Origin: Paracoccus sediminilitoris | GTDB lineage: Bacteria > Pseudomonadota > Alphaproteobacteria > Rhodobacterales > Rhodobacteraceae | Reading direction: 5' to 3' | Assembly: GCF_003259195.1 (NCBI RefSeq) | Contig: NZ_QJPK01000001.1 | Coordinates: forward strand, 496,001 to 560,000 | DNA length: 64,000 nucleotides | Shown here: piece after piece, positions 18,442-27,196 of the stretch | Position numbering within the stretch: position 1 is the stretch's first letter | Layout of the letters: every line of letters starts with the position of its first letter | Notes under the pieces: generated by a model | Seen by the model: the letters and a program-made list of their open reading frames with translations, nothing else | Databases searched by the model: none | Told to the model about the DNA's origin: nothing | Translations under genes and position numbers: made by a program

Positions 18442-18945
18442 TCATGCCCTGCCGTAGGTTTCCCCAAAGGCAATGTCCAGCGCCGGGCGCGGCGCCGTCT
18501 GCCCCCATGCGACCAGCTGGAAGGCGGGATAGAAGCGTTCGCATGCCGCAAGCGCGCTGGCGATCATCTGGTCCACCTGCCGGGTCGAGGCGATGATGTC
18601 GCCCGCCAGAACCAGCCCATAGCGCCAGACCATCTGCCTTTCGCCGTCCCAATAGGTGAAGCCGCCATCCCAGACCTGGTCATTGGCCAGATTGATCGTT
18701 TCATAGATCAGCGGCAAGCGGCCTTCGGGGGGATCGTGGTCGAAGGCGCAGACAAGGCGCAGCACCTCGTCCCTGGCGACCCAGGCCAGCGTCAGCACAT
18801 AGTTGCGCCACTGACCTTCGACGACCATCGTGATCTCGTCATCGGCCAAGCGGTCGAATTCCCAATCGTGGTGATTGGCCACCGCCTCGACGATATCGAT
18901 GGGGTGGATCTCGTCGCTGGCGATATAGGCGCGGGTAAGGGACAT
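18442..18945 (-). CDS. YbjN domain-containing protein
   Basis: A 167-residue soluble protein with a YbjN (type III secretion chaperone-like) fold, as in many alphaproteobacterial YbjN proteins found next to proC. Visible segments are IVEAVANHHDWEFDRLADDEITM and YWDGERQMVWRYGLVLAG. It may act as a sensory or chaperone-like protein; no enzyme motif is seen. ATG 18945 has AGAAGG upstream; the longer open frame starts in the intergenic region. It leads the ybjN-proC-csaA-dehydrogenase operon. Confidence 0.82.
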   Translation of the reverse strand: MSLTRAYIASDEIHPIDIVEAVANHHDWEFDRLADDEITMVVEGQWRNYVLTLAWVARDEVLRLVCAFDHDPPEGRLPLIYETINLANDQVWDGGFTYWDGERQMVWRYGLVLAGDIIASTRQVDQMIASALAACERFYPAFQLVAWGQTAPRPALDIAFGETYGRA

Positions 18946-19143
18946 CGTCTGCCTTCTGGACGACCGCGCCCCGATGGGGCCGGCCACTTGGTAAAAACAC
19001 AACACCAGGCGTCTGACCGCCTTCTTCTTACCATATATCGTGGCTGCAGGGGGCATTCCTGTAAAGTCGGTTTCTGGGGATGGATTGCATGGGGATAAGT
19101 TCTGCCCTAGCTGTCGGGGTGGGAATTAAGGCGGGAATCCAAG

Positions 19144-20106
19144 ATGCAGCGTGATCACGGAGGCAATCTGGACGAGGCGCAAATGCGCTTCGGTCCCGGG
19201 GTTTGGATCGACTTGTCCACAGGAATCAACCGCCGTCCCTGGCCTGTCCCCGCCATATCCGACGACGCATGGCGCAATCTGCCGACCCGTCAGGCCGAAT
19301 CGCGCCTGATCCGGGTAGCGGCGTCCTGGTATGGCTGCGCGCCCGACCGGCTGCTGGCGGTGGCGGGGGCCTCGGCCGCGATCCAGCTGCTGCCGCGCGT
19401 GCTGCCCATCGGGCGCGCGGCGGTGCTGCAGCCCACCTATAACGAACATGCGGCCAGCCTGACGGCGGCAGGCTGGCAGGTCACCCCCTGCCCCGCGCTG
19501 GCGGATGTGAAGGGCGCGGATCTGGCGGTGGTGGTGAACCCCAACAATCCCGACGGGCGCGAATGGCCGCCCCAGCAGCTGCGCGATCTGGCGGCAACGG
19601 TCGGGCATCTGGTCGTGGACGAAAGCTTTGCCGATCCCCGCCCGGACCTGTCGCTGGCGGGCAATCCGCCTGAAAACTGCACCCTGCTGCGCAGTTTTGG
19701 CAAATTCTGGGGACTGGCGGGCATCCGGCTTGGCTTTGTCATCGGCGCGCCCGACCTGCTGGCCCGGATGGCGCAGGCGGCGGGACCGTGGTCGGTTAAC
19801 GGCCCCGCGCTGCAGATCGCGACGGCGGCAATGGGGGATCTGGCCTGGGCCGACGATGCCATTGGCTATCATGCTGAGGCATCATTGCGGCTGGACCGGC
19901 TGGCGCTCGGCGCGGGCTGGAAACAGGCGGGGGGCACGCATCTGTTCCGTCTTTACGACACGCCCGATGCGGCGGCGGCGCAGGACAGGCTGGCGCGCGC
20001 GCAGATCTGGTCACGGCGCTTTCCCTATTCCGCGCGGTGGCTGCGCCTTGGCGTGCCGGGCAACCGCGCGGAATGGGACCGCATCACCGAAGCCCTGAAG
20101 AGCTAG
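19144..20106 (+). CDS. cobC: Threonine-phosphate decarboxylase-like PLP enzyme (CobC/CobD family)
   Basis: A 320-residue fold-type I PLP enzyme resembling histidinol-phosphate aminotransferase. The start GGNLDEAQMRFGPGVWIDLSTGINRRP-WP is typical of L-threonine-O-3-phosphate decarboxylase of cobalamin synthesis (CobC in the Pseudomonas denitrificans scheme). PLP motifs are VVNPNNPDGR, VVDESFAD and the Schiff-base lysine in SFGKFWGLAGIRLGF. It stands alone; other cob genes in the window are cobST, 13 kb away. I saw no convincing cobalamin riboswitch in the 198-bp divergent gap upstream. Confidence 0.83.
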   Translation: MQRDHGGNLDEAQMRFGPGVWIDLSTGINRRPWPVPAISDDAWRNLPTRQAESRLIRVAASWYGCAPDRLLAVAGASAAIQLLPRVLPIGRAAVLQPTYNEHAASLTAAGWQVTPCPALADVKGADLAVVVNPNNPDGREWPPQQLRDLAATVGHLVVDESFADPRPDLSLAGNPPENCTLLRSFGKFWGLAGIRLGFVIGAPDLLARMAQAAGPWSVNGPALQIATAAMGDLAWADDAIGYHAEASLRLDRLALGAGWKQAGGTHLFRLYDTPDAAAAQDRLARAQIWSRRFPYSARWLRLGVPGNRAEWDRITEALKS

Positions 20107-20399
20107 CGCTTGCGCAGGAACTCGGTCCGCAACACCAGGCCCTTGACCGTGTCGTGGCGGCAATCGACCTCGGCGGGGTCGGCGGTCAGGCGGATCGAGC
20201 GGATGACGGTGCCCTGTTTCAGGACCGTGCTGGTGCCCTTGACCTTCAGATCCTTGATCAGCACCACCTGGTCGCCATCGGCCAGAACGGTACCCGCGCT
20301 GTCACGCACCACCTGCGCGGCATCGGCCTCGGCGGCGATATCGGCGGCGGGGCGCCATTCGCCCGTCACATCGTCATAGACATAGTCGTCATCGGCCAT
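20103..20399 (-). CDS. PhnA/YjdM-like protein without zinc ribbon
   Basis: A 98-residue protein matching the C-terminal PhnA domain (VVRDSAGTVLADGDQVVLIKDLKVKG, VIRSIRLTADPAEVDC). Classical YjdM begins with a four-cysteine zinc ribbon. Here the N-terminus (MADDDYVYDDVTGEWRPA) has none, keeping only a YVYDD-like remnant. Despite the old name, a role in phosphonate use is not established. ATG 20399 has AAGGGG upstream. It overlaps the stop of the convergent cobC gene by 4 bp. Confidence 0.82.
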   Translation of the reverse strand: MADDDYVYDDVTGEWRPAADIAAEADAAQVVRDSAGTVLADGDQVVLIKDLKVKGTSTVLKQGTVIRSIRLTADPAEVDCRHDTVKGLVLRTEFLRKR

Positions 20400-20571
20400 G
20401 GTCAGCCCCTTTTTCGTCAGGAAAACGCCCATGGCATCATGCCGATGCGGCGCCCTGCTCCACGGGCTTAGGCCCGCATCGCGACCGGCGCAACAACCCT
20501 TCGGCAACCCTGTCATCGGGCGGCGGTTCAGGGCATGATGGGCGGGTCACGAACCGACCCAAGGGCATCCC

Positions 20572-21033
20572 ATGTTCCGCCTGATCTCGATCCTGTCCTG
20601 CTTTGCTGCCCCCGCGCTGGCGGATGCCCCGCTGATCGTCCTGGACCGCACGCAGCTGCCCTTCGACGTGGGGCCGGGCAACCCCGCCAACAGCCCGTCG
20701 CGGCCGGGCAACGCGCCGCATTCGGCGTGGAATTCCGCCGGAAACACCGCCAATTCATCGGCGGCCTGGGAAAACCGGCCCACCAACCCGGCCAATGAAA
20801 AGCGGCTGATCTTCACCGCACAAGGTGACGTGCTGGGGTATTACGCCCGCAACGCCGGCGGCGTGCTGAACCTGTTCGACATCAACGGGCGGCGCGTCGC
20901 CTATCGCCCCGCACGCGGCACGCAAAGCCTGTTCACCACGCAAGGCGCGTGGTGCGGCACCGTCGACGGGTTGCGCGACGGCAGCTTCGTGCTGGCCGTG
21001 ACGCCGGAATGTGTCAGACAGTTCGGCCGCTGA
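20572..21033 (+). CDS. Small secreted protein with Asn/Pro-rich linker, unknown
   Basis: A 153-residue protein I do not recognise. Residues 1-17 form a signal peptide (cleavage after APALA). Residues about 33-75 are rich in Asn, Pro, Ser and Gly with recurring PGN and NPAN units. A folded C-terminal part of about 75 residues (KRLIFTAQGDVLGYYARNAGG onward) has two cysteines (GAWCGTV and TPECVRQF) that may pair. It is probably periplasmic or surface-exposed. AAGGGC precedes the ATG. The following PPK2 gene starts 58 bp away. Confidence 0.75.
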   Translation: MFRLISILSCFAAPALADAPLIVLDRTQLPFDVGPGNPANSPSRPGNAPHSAWNSAGNTANSSAAWENRPTNPANEKRLIFTAQGDVLGYYARNAGGVLNLFDINGRRVAYRPARGTQSLFTTQGAWCGTVDGLRDGSFVLAVTPECVRQFGR

Positions 21034-21090
21034 CGCAAGCCCGTTACATTTCCCGCATAGACCGCGCAGCAAAGCCCCCCGGAGACCGCG

Positions 21091-21996
21091 ATGAACGACG
21101 ACTACAAGGATTGGCTGGAAGCCGAACTGCAGGAGACGCTGGACGAGGATATCGAGCTGGAGCTGGAGGATGCGATGCTGTCGGCCGAGATCCGCCGCAT
21201 CTATCGCGCCCACCACCCGGACCGGATGGAGCGCAAGACCTACTTCCGCGAATTGCTGCGCCTGCAATCCGAACTGATCCGGCTGCAGGATTGGGTCAGC
21301 CATCACAAGGAAAAGGTCGTCGTCGTCTTCGAGGGTCGCGACAGCGCCGGCAAGGGCGGCGCCATCAAGCGCATCACCCAACGCCTGAACCCGCGCATCG
21401 TACGGGTGGCGGCCCTGCCCGCGCCATCGGACCGCGAAAAGACGCAATGGTATTTCCAGCGCTATGTCCCCCATCTGCCCGCGGGCGGGGAAATCGTGCT
21501 GTTCGACCGCAGCTGGTACAACCGCGCGGGCGTCGAACGCGTCATGGGCTTCGCCTCCGAGGATCAGGTCGAGCAGTTCTTTCAGGACGTGCCGGAATTC
21601 GAACGCATGCTGGTCCGCTCGGGCATCCGGCTGGTGAAATACTGGTTTTCCATTACCGACGAGGAACAGCAGATGCGCTTCCAGATGCGCGTCCATGACC
21701 CGCTGAAACAGTGGAAGCTGTCGCCGATGGACCTGCAGTCGCGCGTCCGGTGGGAGGCCTATACCAAGGCCAAGGAGGAGATGTTCGAACGCACCAACAT
21801 TCCCGAGGCGCCTTGGTATATCGTTCCCGGCAACGACAAGAAGCGCGCGCGTTTGAACTGCATCGACCATCTGCTGGGGATGATCCCTTACGGCGATGTC
21901 CCCCATGATGAGGTCCGCCTGCCCGACCGCGTCTTCAACCCCGATTACGAACGCGAGATCTTGCCCCGGGACCTCTATGTGCCGCAGAAGTACTGA
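21091..21996 (+). CDS. ppk2: Polyphosphate kinase 2
   Basis: A 301-residue PPK2-family enzyme that phosphorylates nucleotides with polyphosphate (or the reverse). Walker A is FEGRDSAGKGG near residues 80-90. Walker B is LFDRSWYNRAGVERVMGF. The lid segment is RMLVRSGIRLVKYWFSI. The single-domain length fits class I enzymes acting on nucleoside diphosphates; nucleotide preference is not readable. CCGGAGA precedes the ATG. Confidence 0.94.
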   Translation: MNDDYKDWLEAELQETLDEDIELELEDAMLSAEIRRIYRAHHPDRMERKTYFRELLRLQSELIRLQDWVSHHKEKVVVVFEGRDSAGKGGAIKRITQRLNPRIVRVAALPAPSDREKTQWYFQRYVPHLPAGGEIVLFDRSWYNRAGVERVMGFASEDQVEQFFQDVPEFERMLVRSGIRLVKYWFSITDEEQQMRFQMRVHDPLKQWKLSPMDLQSRVRWEAYTKAKEEMFERTNIPEAPWYIVPGNDKKRARLNCIDHLLGMIPYGDVPHDEVRLPDRVFNPDYEREILPRDLYVPQKY

Positions 21997-22041
21997 GCGG
22001 GGCGACCCCCGCGGATGATTCCTGCACGGACAGGGGGGCGG

Positions 22042-22902
22042 ATGCTGGATTTCTTCGTCTATGACGTTTTCACGGACTGCGCCTTCAGCGGCAACCCCTT
22101 GGCCATTGTCATGGGGGCCGATGATCTGAGCGGGGCGCAGATGCAGACCATCGCGCGCCAGTTCAACCTGTCCGAGACGATTTTCGTGATGCGCGCGGCG
22201 GACCCTGTGAACAGGGCGCGGGTGCGGATCTTTCTGCCCCTGGCCGAGATCCCCTTTGCGGGTCATCCCACGGTCGGCTGCGCCCTGCACCTGTCGGACG
22301 GGCAGGACGGCCACTTGGTGCTGGAGGAGGAGGCCGGGCTGGTGCCCGTCACCATCGCGGAGGGGCTGGCCGAATTCCGGGCGCCGGTGCTGCCGGAACT
22401 GGGCGCGCCGGTCGATCCAGCCGCCGTGGCCGCGGGGCTGGGGCTGGCGCCGGACCAAGTGGGTTTCGGCACGCATCGTCCGTTCATGGCACAGGCGGGG
22501 CCAGGCTTCATCTTTGCCCCGCTACGCGATCTGGCGGCCTTGGCACAGGCGCGCCCCGCGGGGGTGGCCTTCGAGGCGCTGACCCTCGATATCCCCAAGG
22601 TCTATGCCTATACCCCCGAAGATCAGGGCTTCCGCGCCCGCATGTTTGCCCCGGCCAATGGCATTCCCGAAGATCCGGCCACCGGATCGGCCTCGGCCAC
22701 GCTGGCGGCGCCGTTGTTGGCGGCAGGTGTCCTGCCCGAGGGCGAAACGCGGCTGGAACTGCGCCAGGGGGTCGAGATGGGACGCCCCTCGCGCATCGGG
22801 TTGCGCGTGACCGTCAGCGAGGGCAGACTGACGGCTGTCTATGTGTCAGGCCGCGCCGTGCGCGTGGCCGAAGGACGCATCACCATCCCGGAGGCGGAAT
22901 GA
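22042..22902 (+). CDS. PhzF family isomerase/epimerase
   Basis: A 286-residue protein of the PhzF/diaminopimelate-epimerase fold. The start MLDFFVYDVFTDCAFSGNPLAIV, the catalytic glutamate in FNLSETIFV, GHPTVGCA and EDPATGSAS are family signatures. Family members isomerise small acids; the substrate here is unknown. ATG 22042 preserves the conserved N-terminus, with a GGGGGG Shine-Dalgarno; nine codons of open frame precede it. The stop overlaps the DUF1330 start (ATGA). Confidence 0.9.
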   Translation: MLDFFVYDVFTDCAFSGNPLAIVMGADDLSGAQMQTIARQFNLSETIFVMRAADPVNRARVRIFLPLAEIPFAGHPTVGCALHLSDGQDGHLVLEEEAGLVPVTIAEGLAEFRAPVLPELGAPVDPAAVAAGLGLAPDQVGFGTHRPFMAQAGPGFIFAPLRDLAALAQARPAGVAFEALTLDIPKVYAYTPEDQGFRARMFAPANGIPEDPATGSASATLAAPLLAAGVLPEGETRLELRQGVEMGRPSRIGLRVTVSEGRLTAVYVSGRAVRVAEGRITIPEAE

Positions 22903-23192
22903 CCAAGGCCTATTGGATCGCCCATGTGACGATCGACGACCTCGACGCCTATGAGGCCTATCGCCGTGCGAATGCCGCGCCCTTCGCGGAATATGGCGCG
23001 CGCTTTCTGGTGCGTGGCGGCCCGCAGGAGGTCGTCGAGGGACAGGCGCGCCCCCGTAGCGTCGTGATCGAGTTTCCCTCGCTGCAGGCGGCGCAGGATT
23101 GCTATCATAGCGCCGGGTATCAGGCGGCCAAGGCGCTGCGCGATCCCGTGTCGCAGGCCGATGTCATCATCGTCGAGGGCTGGGCGGGCTGA
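22899..23192 (+). CDS. DUF1330 family protein
   Basis: A 97-residue protein with a ferredoxin-like dimeric alpha-beta barrel fold. The start KAYWIAHVTIDDLDAYEAYRRAN, then FLVRGG and VVIEFPSLQAAQDCYHSAGYQAA, are DUF1330 hallmarks. Function unknown. It is translationally coupled to the PhzF gene by a 4-bp overlap, suggesting a shared small-molecule pathway. Confidence 0.9.
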   Translation: MTKAYWIAHVTIDDLDAYEAYRRANAAPFAEYGARFLVRGGPQEVVEGQARPRSVVIEFPSLQAAQDCYHSAGYQAAKALRDPVSQADVIIVEGWAG

Positions 23193-23213
23193 AGCCCCCG
23201 GAAAGGACGTATC

Positions 23214-23675
23214 ATGTTCAAGGATATTCTGGCGCTGCTGATGGGCGACGCGATCCATCCCGAACCCATGGGCAGCCAGGAGGCCGAACTGGCCATCGCG
23301 GCGCTGCTTGTGCGGGTGGCGCGGTCGGATGACAGCTATGACGATGCCGAACGCATGCGCATCGACCGTGTGCTGGCCCGACGCCACGGCCTGACCCCCG
23401 AAGAGGCCGCCGACCGCCGCGCCCAAGCCGAGGCGCTGGAGGCGCAGGCCAGCGACACGGTGCGCTTTACCCGCCAGATCAAGGACCGCATCGCGCTGGA
23501 GGACCGCGCCGGCGTCCTGGCCGCATTGTGGGAGGTCGCCTATGCCGACGAAACCCGCGCCGCGGACGAGGAAAGCCTGATCCGGCTGGTGGCGGGCCTG
23601 CTGGGCGTGCCCGACCAGCAATCGGCGCAGATCCGCCAGCAGGTGCTGGAGCGCATGGGCCTGCCGCGCGGCTGA
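23214..23675 (+). CDS. TerB-family protein
   Basis: A 153-residue helical protein with the TerB-like acidic pattern: LLVRVARSDDSYDDAERMRIDRVLARRHGL, followed by a mirrored second half (ALWEVAYADETRAADEESLIRLVAGLLGV). TerB domains bind metal ions and link to stress or tellurite-resistance pathways. No other ter gene is present, so this is a stand-alone copy. AAAGGA lies ahead of the ATG, and the gene is 21 bp after DUF1330, probably in one transcript. Confidence 0.88.
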   Translation: MFKDILALLMGDAIHPEPMGSQEAELAIAALLVRVARSDDSYDDAERMRIDRVLARRHGLTPEEAADRRAQAEALEAQASDTVRFTRQIKDRIALEDRAGVLAALWEVAYADETRAADEESLIRLVAGLLGVPDQQSAQIRQQVLERMGLPRG

Positions 23676-23688
23676 TCAGGCCGCCCGT

Positions 23689-24996
23689 TCAGAACCCCAG
23701 CCGGTCGCGCAGCCCGAACCAGGCCATGCCCGCCACCAGCAGCGGACCGCGCAGCATCGCCCCGCCGGGGAAGGGCCGCGTCAGCACGGATGCCATGACA
23801 TCGAACCGTTCGGCCTGCCCCGCCACCGCCTCGGCCATCAGGCGACCCGCAAGGGTGGCCATGGCGACGCCGTGGCCGGAAAAGCCGCTGGCCGACAGGC
23901 AGTTCGGCGCCGGACGGGCAAAGCAGGGCATCCGGTTCATGGTAATGGCCAGCGTCCCGCCCCAGGCATGGGTCAGCGCCACGTCGCGCAGCTGCGGATA
24001 GACCGACAGCAGATGTGGGCGCACCACCCCCATGATGTCGCGTGGAAACCGATAGGTGACGGTTTCACCCCCGCCAAAGACCAGCCGTCGGCGGTCATCC
24101 ATGCGCCAGTAATTCACCACGAATTTCGTGTCGGCCACGCCGATGCGGTCGGGCAAAATCTCGGGGTGGCTGTCGCCCAAGGGTTCGGTTGCGACGATAT
24201 AGTTGTTGATCGGCATGACCCGCGCGGCGACATGGCGGTCCAGATCCCCCAGATAGCCGTTGCAGGCCAGAACGACATGATCGGCGCTGACGCGGCCCTG
24301 CGCGGTTTCCACGCGCGAATGGCCGCTGGCATGGGTGGCGTGGTCGATCCGCGTGACCTCGCTGCCCTCGTGGATGGTGGCACCAGCGGCCTGCGCCTGC
24401 GCCGCCATGGCGCGGACCAGCGCCAGTGGATCGACGTGACCCGCGCCCCGGTCCAGATCGCCCCCGACATAGGCCGTACTGCCCAAGGCCCGCGCCATGC
24501 CGTCACAATCCAGCGGCTGCACGCGGTCGTAATCGTAATGGCGCGCCAGATGGTCGGCCATGTGGCGGGCATGATCGATCTCGGGGGTGGTGCGGCAGGC
24601 ATGGGCGATGCCGTCGCGGACCGGGACGCCGCCCGCCTGTGCCAGGTCGCGCACCAAGGCCTTGGCTTCCTCGGCCAGGTCCCACAGGCGGCGGGCGGTG
24701 TCGCGGCCCATGCGCGCCTCGAGCCAGTCGACCTCTTGGCGCTGGCCCGAGCCGATCTGCCCGCCATTGCGCCCCGATGCGCCGAAACCCACCCGCTGTG
24801 CCTCGAGCACCGTGACCGACATGCCGCGCCGCGCCAGGTGCAGCGCCGCCGACAGGCCGGTATAGCCCGCCCCCACGACCACCACATCGGCGCGTTGATC
24901 CCCCCGCAGCGGGTCCAGGCGCCCGCTGTCGGCATCCCCGGCATAGAGGCTGGGCGGATATTCCCCCGGCCGGTCGTTCAGATGCAGCAGGTTCAT
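23689..24996 (-). CDS. puuB: FAD-dependent oxidoreductase, gamma-glutamylputrescine oxidase-like
   Basis: A 435-residue DAO-family flavoprotein. The FAD motif VVVVGAGYTGLSAALHLARRG sits near residue 45. ASGRNGGQIGSGQRQE and the C-terminal ASGFSGHGVAMATLAGRLMAE are typical of PuuB/OrdL. It should oxidise gamma-glutamylputrescine to the aldehyde, releasing ammonia and H2O2. ATG 24996 overlaps the glutamine synthetase stop by 4 bp, which also decides against an upstream start. It is the last gene of the amidotransferase-puuA-puuB operon. Confidence 0.85.
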   Translation of the reverse strand: MNLLHLNDRPGEYPPSLYAGDADSGRLDPLRGDQRADVVVVGAGYTGLSAALHLARRGMSVTVLEAQRVGFGASGRNGGQIGSGQRQEVDWLEARMGRDTARRLWDLAEEAKALVRDLAQAGGVPVRDGIAHACRTTPEIDHARHMADHLARHYDYDRVQPLDCDGMARALGSTAYVGGDLDRGAGHVDPLALVRAMAAQAQAAGATIHEGSEVTRIDHATHASGHSRVETAQGRVSADHVVLACNGYLGDLDRHVAARVMPINNYIVATEPLGDSHPEILPDRIGVADTKFVVNYWRMDDRRRLVFGGGETVTYRFPRDIMGVVRPHLLSVYPQLRDVALTHAWGGTLAITMNRMPCFARPAPNCLSASGFSGHGVAMATLAGRLMAEAVAGQAERFDVMASVLTRPFPGGAMLRGPLLVAGMAWFGLRDRLGF

Positions 24997-26351
24997 ACGT
25001 TCAACAGCAGGTGTTCGCGTTCCCACGGGCTGATGACCTGCAGGAACTCCTTGTATTCGTTTCGCTTGACGGCCTCGTAGACATCGGCGAACTCCTCGCC
25101 CAAGACGCCGCGCATGGCGGTGCTTTCCGACATCAGGTCCAGTGCATCGCCCAGGTTATAGGGCAGCTGGTCGTCCTGCGAGATATAGGCATCGCCCAGG
25201 CATTCCGCGCGCGGGCCTTCTTGTTCCAGAAGACCCAGATAGCCGCAGGCAAGGCTGGCCGCGATCCCCAGATAGGGGTTGCAATCCATGCCCGCCAGAC
25301 GGTTTTCCACGCGCCGTGCCTCGGGGTCCGAAATGGGAATGCGCAGGCCGGTGGTCCGGTTGTCGCGGCCCCATTCCAGGTTGATCGGCGCCGCGAAGTC
25401 GGGGACATAGCGGCGATAGCTGTTCACATATGGGGCCAGCAGCGCGATGGCCGCGGGCAGGTGGCGCTGCATTCCGGCGATGAAATGCATGAAGGCATCG
25501 GTTTCACCGCCCTTTTCATTGGAAAAGATGTTCCGCCCGGTTTCCAGATCGGTGATGGAATGGTGGATATGCATCGCGCTTCCCGGCTCGCCCTCGATGG
25601 GTTTGGCCATGAAGGTGGCGAAACAGTCGTGGCGTAGGGCGGCCTCGCGGATCAGGCGCTTGAAGAAGAAGATCTCGTCGGCCAAGGCCACGGGGTCGCC
25701 GTGGTTCAGGTTGATCTCGACCTGGCCCGCGCCGCCCTCCTGCAGGATGCCGTCGATTTCAAATCCCTGCGCCTCGGCAAAATCATAGATGTCGTCGATG
25801 ACCTTGCCGTATTCGTCGACCGCTGACATGGAATAGGCCTGCTTGGCCGCTGCCCTGCGCCCCGTGCGCCCCATCGGCGGAATGATCGGCTGGTTCGGGT
25901 CGATGTTGCGGGCGACCAGGAAGAACTCCATTTCCGGGGCGACGACGGGTTTCCAGCCCTTGTCCTTGTACAGCTGGACGACGCGCTTCAGCACGTTGCG
26001 GGGCGCGATGGGCACGGGGTTGCCTTGCTGGTCCAGCGCGTCATGGATGACCTGGATGGTCCAGTCGGCCGTCCAGGGCGCCGCCGTGGCGGTGGAATAA
26101 TCGGGCTTCATCACCATGTCGGGTTCGGTGAAGGCCCCCGAAGGGTTGTCGGCCCATTCCCCCGTGATCGTCTGCAGAAAGATCGAGTTCGGCAGATAGA
26201 ACTGTTCCTGGCGCGCGAATTTCGAGGCGGGCATCGCCTTGCCGCGCGCGACGCCCGCGATGTCGGCCACGATGCACTCGACCTCGTCCAGGCGGCGACC
26301 GGCGACGAAATCGCGGGCCGCCTTGGGAAACTTGTCGGTCCAATCGGTCAT
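24993..26351 (-). CDS. puuA: Glutamine synthetase family, gamma-glutamylputrescine synthetase-like
   Basis: A 452-residue GS-fold ligase. Catalytic segments are VAPEMEFFLV, EGGAGQVEINLNHGD, GSAMHIHHSITD and NRTTGLRIP. The N-terminus (TDKFPKAARDFVAGRRLDEVECIVADIAGVARGKAMP) is of the PuuA/GlnA3 type, not true GlnA. It likely conjugates glutamate to putrescine or a related amine. Its partners are the upstream amidotransferase and downstream oxidase, each overlapping by 4 bp. Confidence 0.88.
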   Translation of the reverse strand: MTDWTDKFPKAARDFVAGRRLDEVECIVADIAGVARGKAMPASKFARQEQFYLPNSIFLQTITGEWADNPSGAFTEPDMVMKPDYSTATAAPWTADWTIQVIHDALDQQGNPVPIAPRNVLKRVVQLYKDKGWKPVVAPEMEFFLVARNIDPNQPIIPPMGRTGRRAAAKQAYSMSAVDEYGKVIDDIYDFAEAQGFEIDGILQEGGAGQVEINLNHGDPVALADEIFFFKRLIREAALRHDCFATFMAKPIEGEPGSAMHIHHSITDLETGRNIFSNEKGGETDAFMHFIAGMQRHLPAAIALLAPYVNSYRRYVPDFAAPINLEWGRDNRTTGLRIPISDPEARRVENRLAGMDCNPYLGIAASLACGYLGLLEQEGPRAECLGDAYISQDDQLPYNLGDALDLMSESTAMRGVLGEEFADVYEAVKRNEYKEFLQVISPWEREHLLLNV

Positions 26352-27058
26352 GCGGCACCTTGCGTATCGGGGCGCGTCAGGGCGCGCGGTTGCTTGAAGA
26401 AGGCCTCGATCTGATCGGCCAGCAGGTCCGAGCCGTCGGCCTGACCCATTCGGGCGCTGGCCTCTGCCAGCAATTCGGGCGGCACGACGCCCTTGGCGCG
26501 GGTGTCCATCAGGCCCTGCACGAATTCATCCTTGAATTCGGGATGCGCCTGGACGGTATAGGCGCGGTCGCCATAGATCAGCGCGGCGTTTTCGCAAAAA
26601 GCGTTGCGTCCCGCGACCTGGGCCCCTTCGGGCAGCGTCACGACCTGATCCTGGTGCCAGGCGTTCAGCGTCACGGGCTGGCCGCCGAAATCGTAGTCCT
26701 GCGTGCCCACGGCCCAACCGCCGGGATGCTTGATCACCGTGCCGCCAAGCGCCTGCGCGATGATCTGGTGGCCAAAGCAGATCCCCACCATCGGCACTCC
26801 ATCGGCATAGGTCCGCCGGATGAAATCCTCCAATGGCGGGATGAAGGCGTGGTCCTCATAGGCGCCGTGGCGCGATCCGGTCAGCAGCCATCCGTCGGCG
26901 GCATGGGGGTCGTCGGGGAACTGCATCTCCTCGACGTGCCAGATGTCGAAGTCGAAGCCCCGTCCGCCCAGCAGGCGAACGAACATGTCGGGGTAATCGC
27001 CCAAGCTGTCCTTCAACTGCGCAGGCGACTGGCCGCATTGAAGTATGCCGATACGCAT
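26348..27058 (-). CDS. Class I glutamine amidotransferase-like protein (polyamine operon)
   Basis: A 236-residue stand-alone GATase1 domain. The nucleophile is Cys in GICFGHQII and the catalytic His lies in VQAHPEF. It resembles GuaA-type amidotransferases. In this operon position it plausibly hydrolyses a gamma-glutamyl intermediate, such as gamma-glutamyl-GABA (the PuuD role). PuuD itself is a different subgroup, so this is inference. ATG 27058 has AAGG upstream. A far longer open frame upstream is antisense to the aminotransferase gene and is not coding. It is the first gene of the operon and divergent from the aminotransferase. Confidence 0.88.
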   Translation of the reverse strand: MRIGILQCGQSPAQLKDSLGDYPDMFVRLLGGRGFDFDIWHVEEMQFPDDPHAADGWLLTGSRHGAYEDHAFIPPLEDFIRRTYADGVPMVGICFGHQIIAQALGGTVIKHPGGWAVGTQDYDFGGQPVTLNAWHQDQVVTLPEGAQVAGRNAFCENAALIYGDRAYTVQAHPEFKDEFVQGLMDTRAKGVVPPELLAEASARMGQADGSDLLADQIEAFFKQPRALTRPDTQGAA

Positions 27059-27196
27059 GGAAAACCTTGATGTTGCTGACAGCCTGAACCTAGTCGCGGG
27101 CATGGCGCGGGCGCAAGAGGCACTGCGCCCTTTGGCGCTCTGGCGGGGAAGGAACGGGCGCGCTAGGGTTCGCGCAAAGCCACGAAAGGACGCCCC

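Noticed and set aside
18946..19143. Possible cobalamin riboswitch upstream of the cobC-like gene
   Set aside because: I looked for the conserved B12-box and core elements in this 198-bp gap and found no convincing set; only scattered GC hairpins are present.
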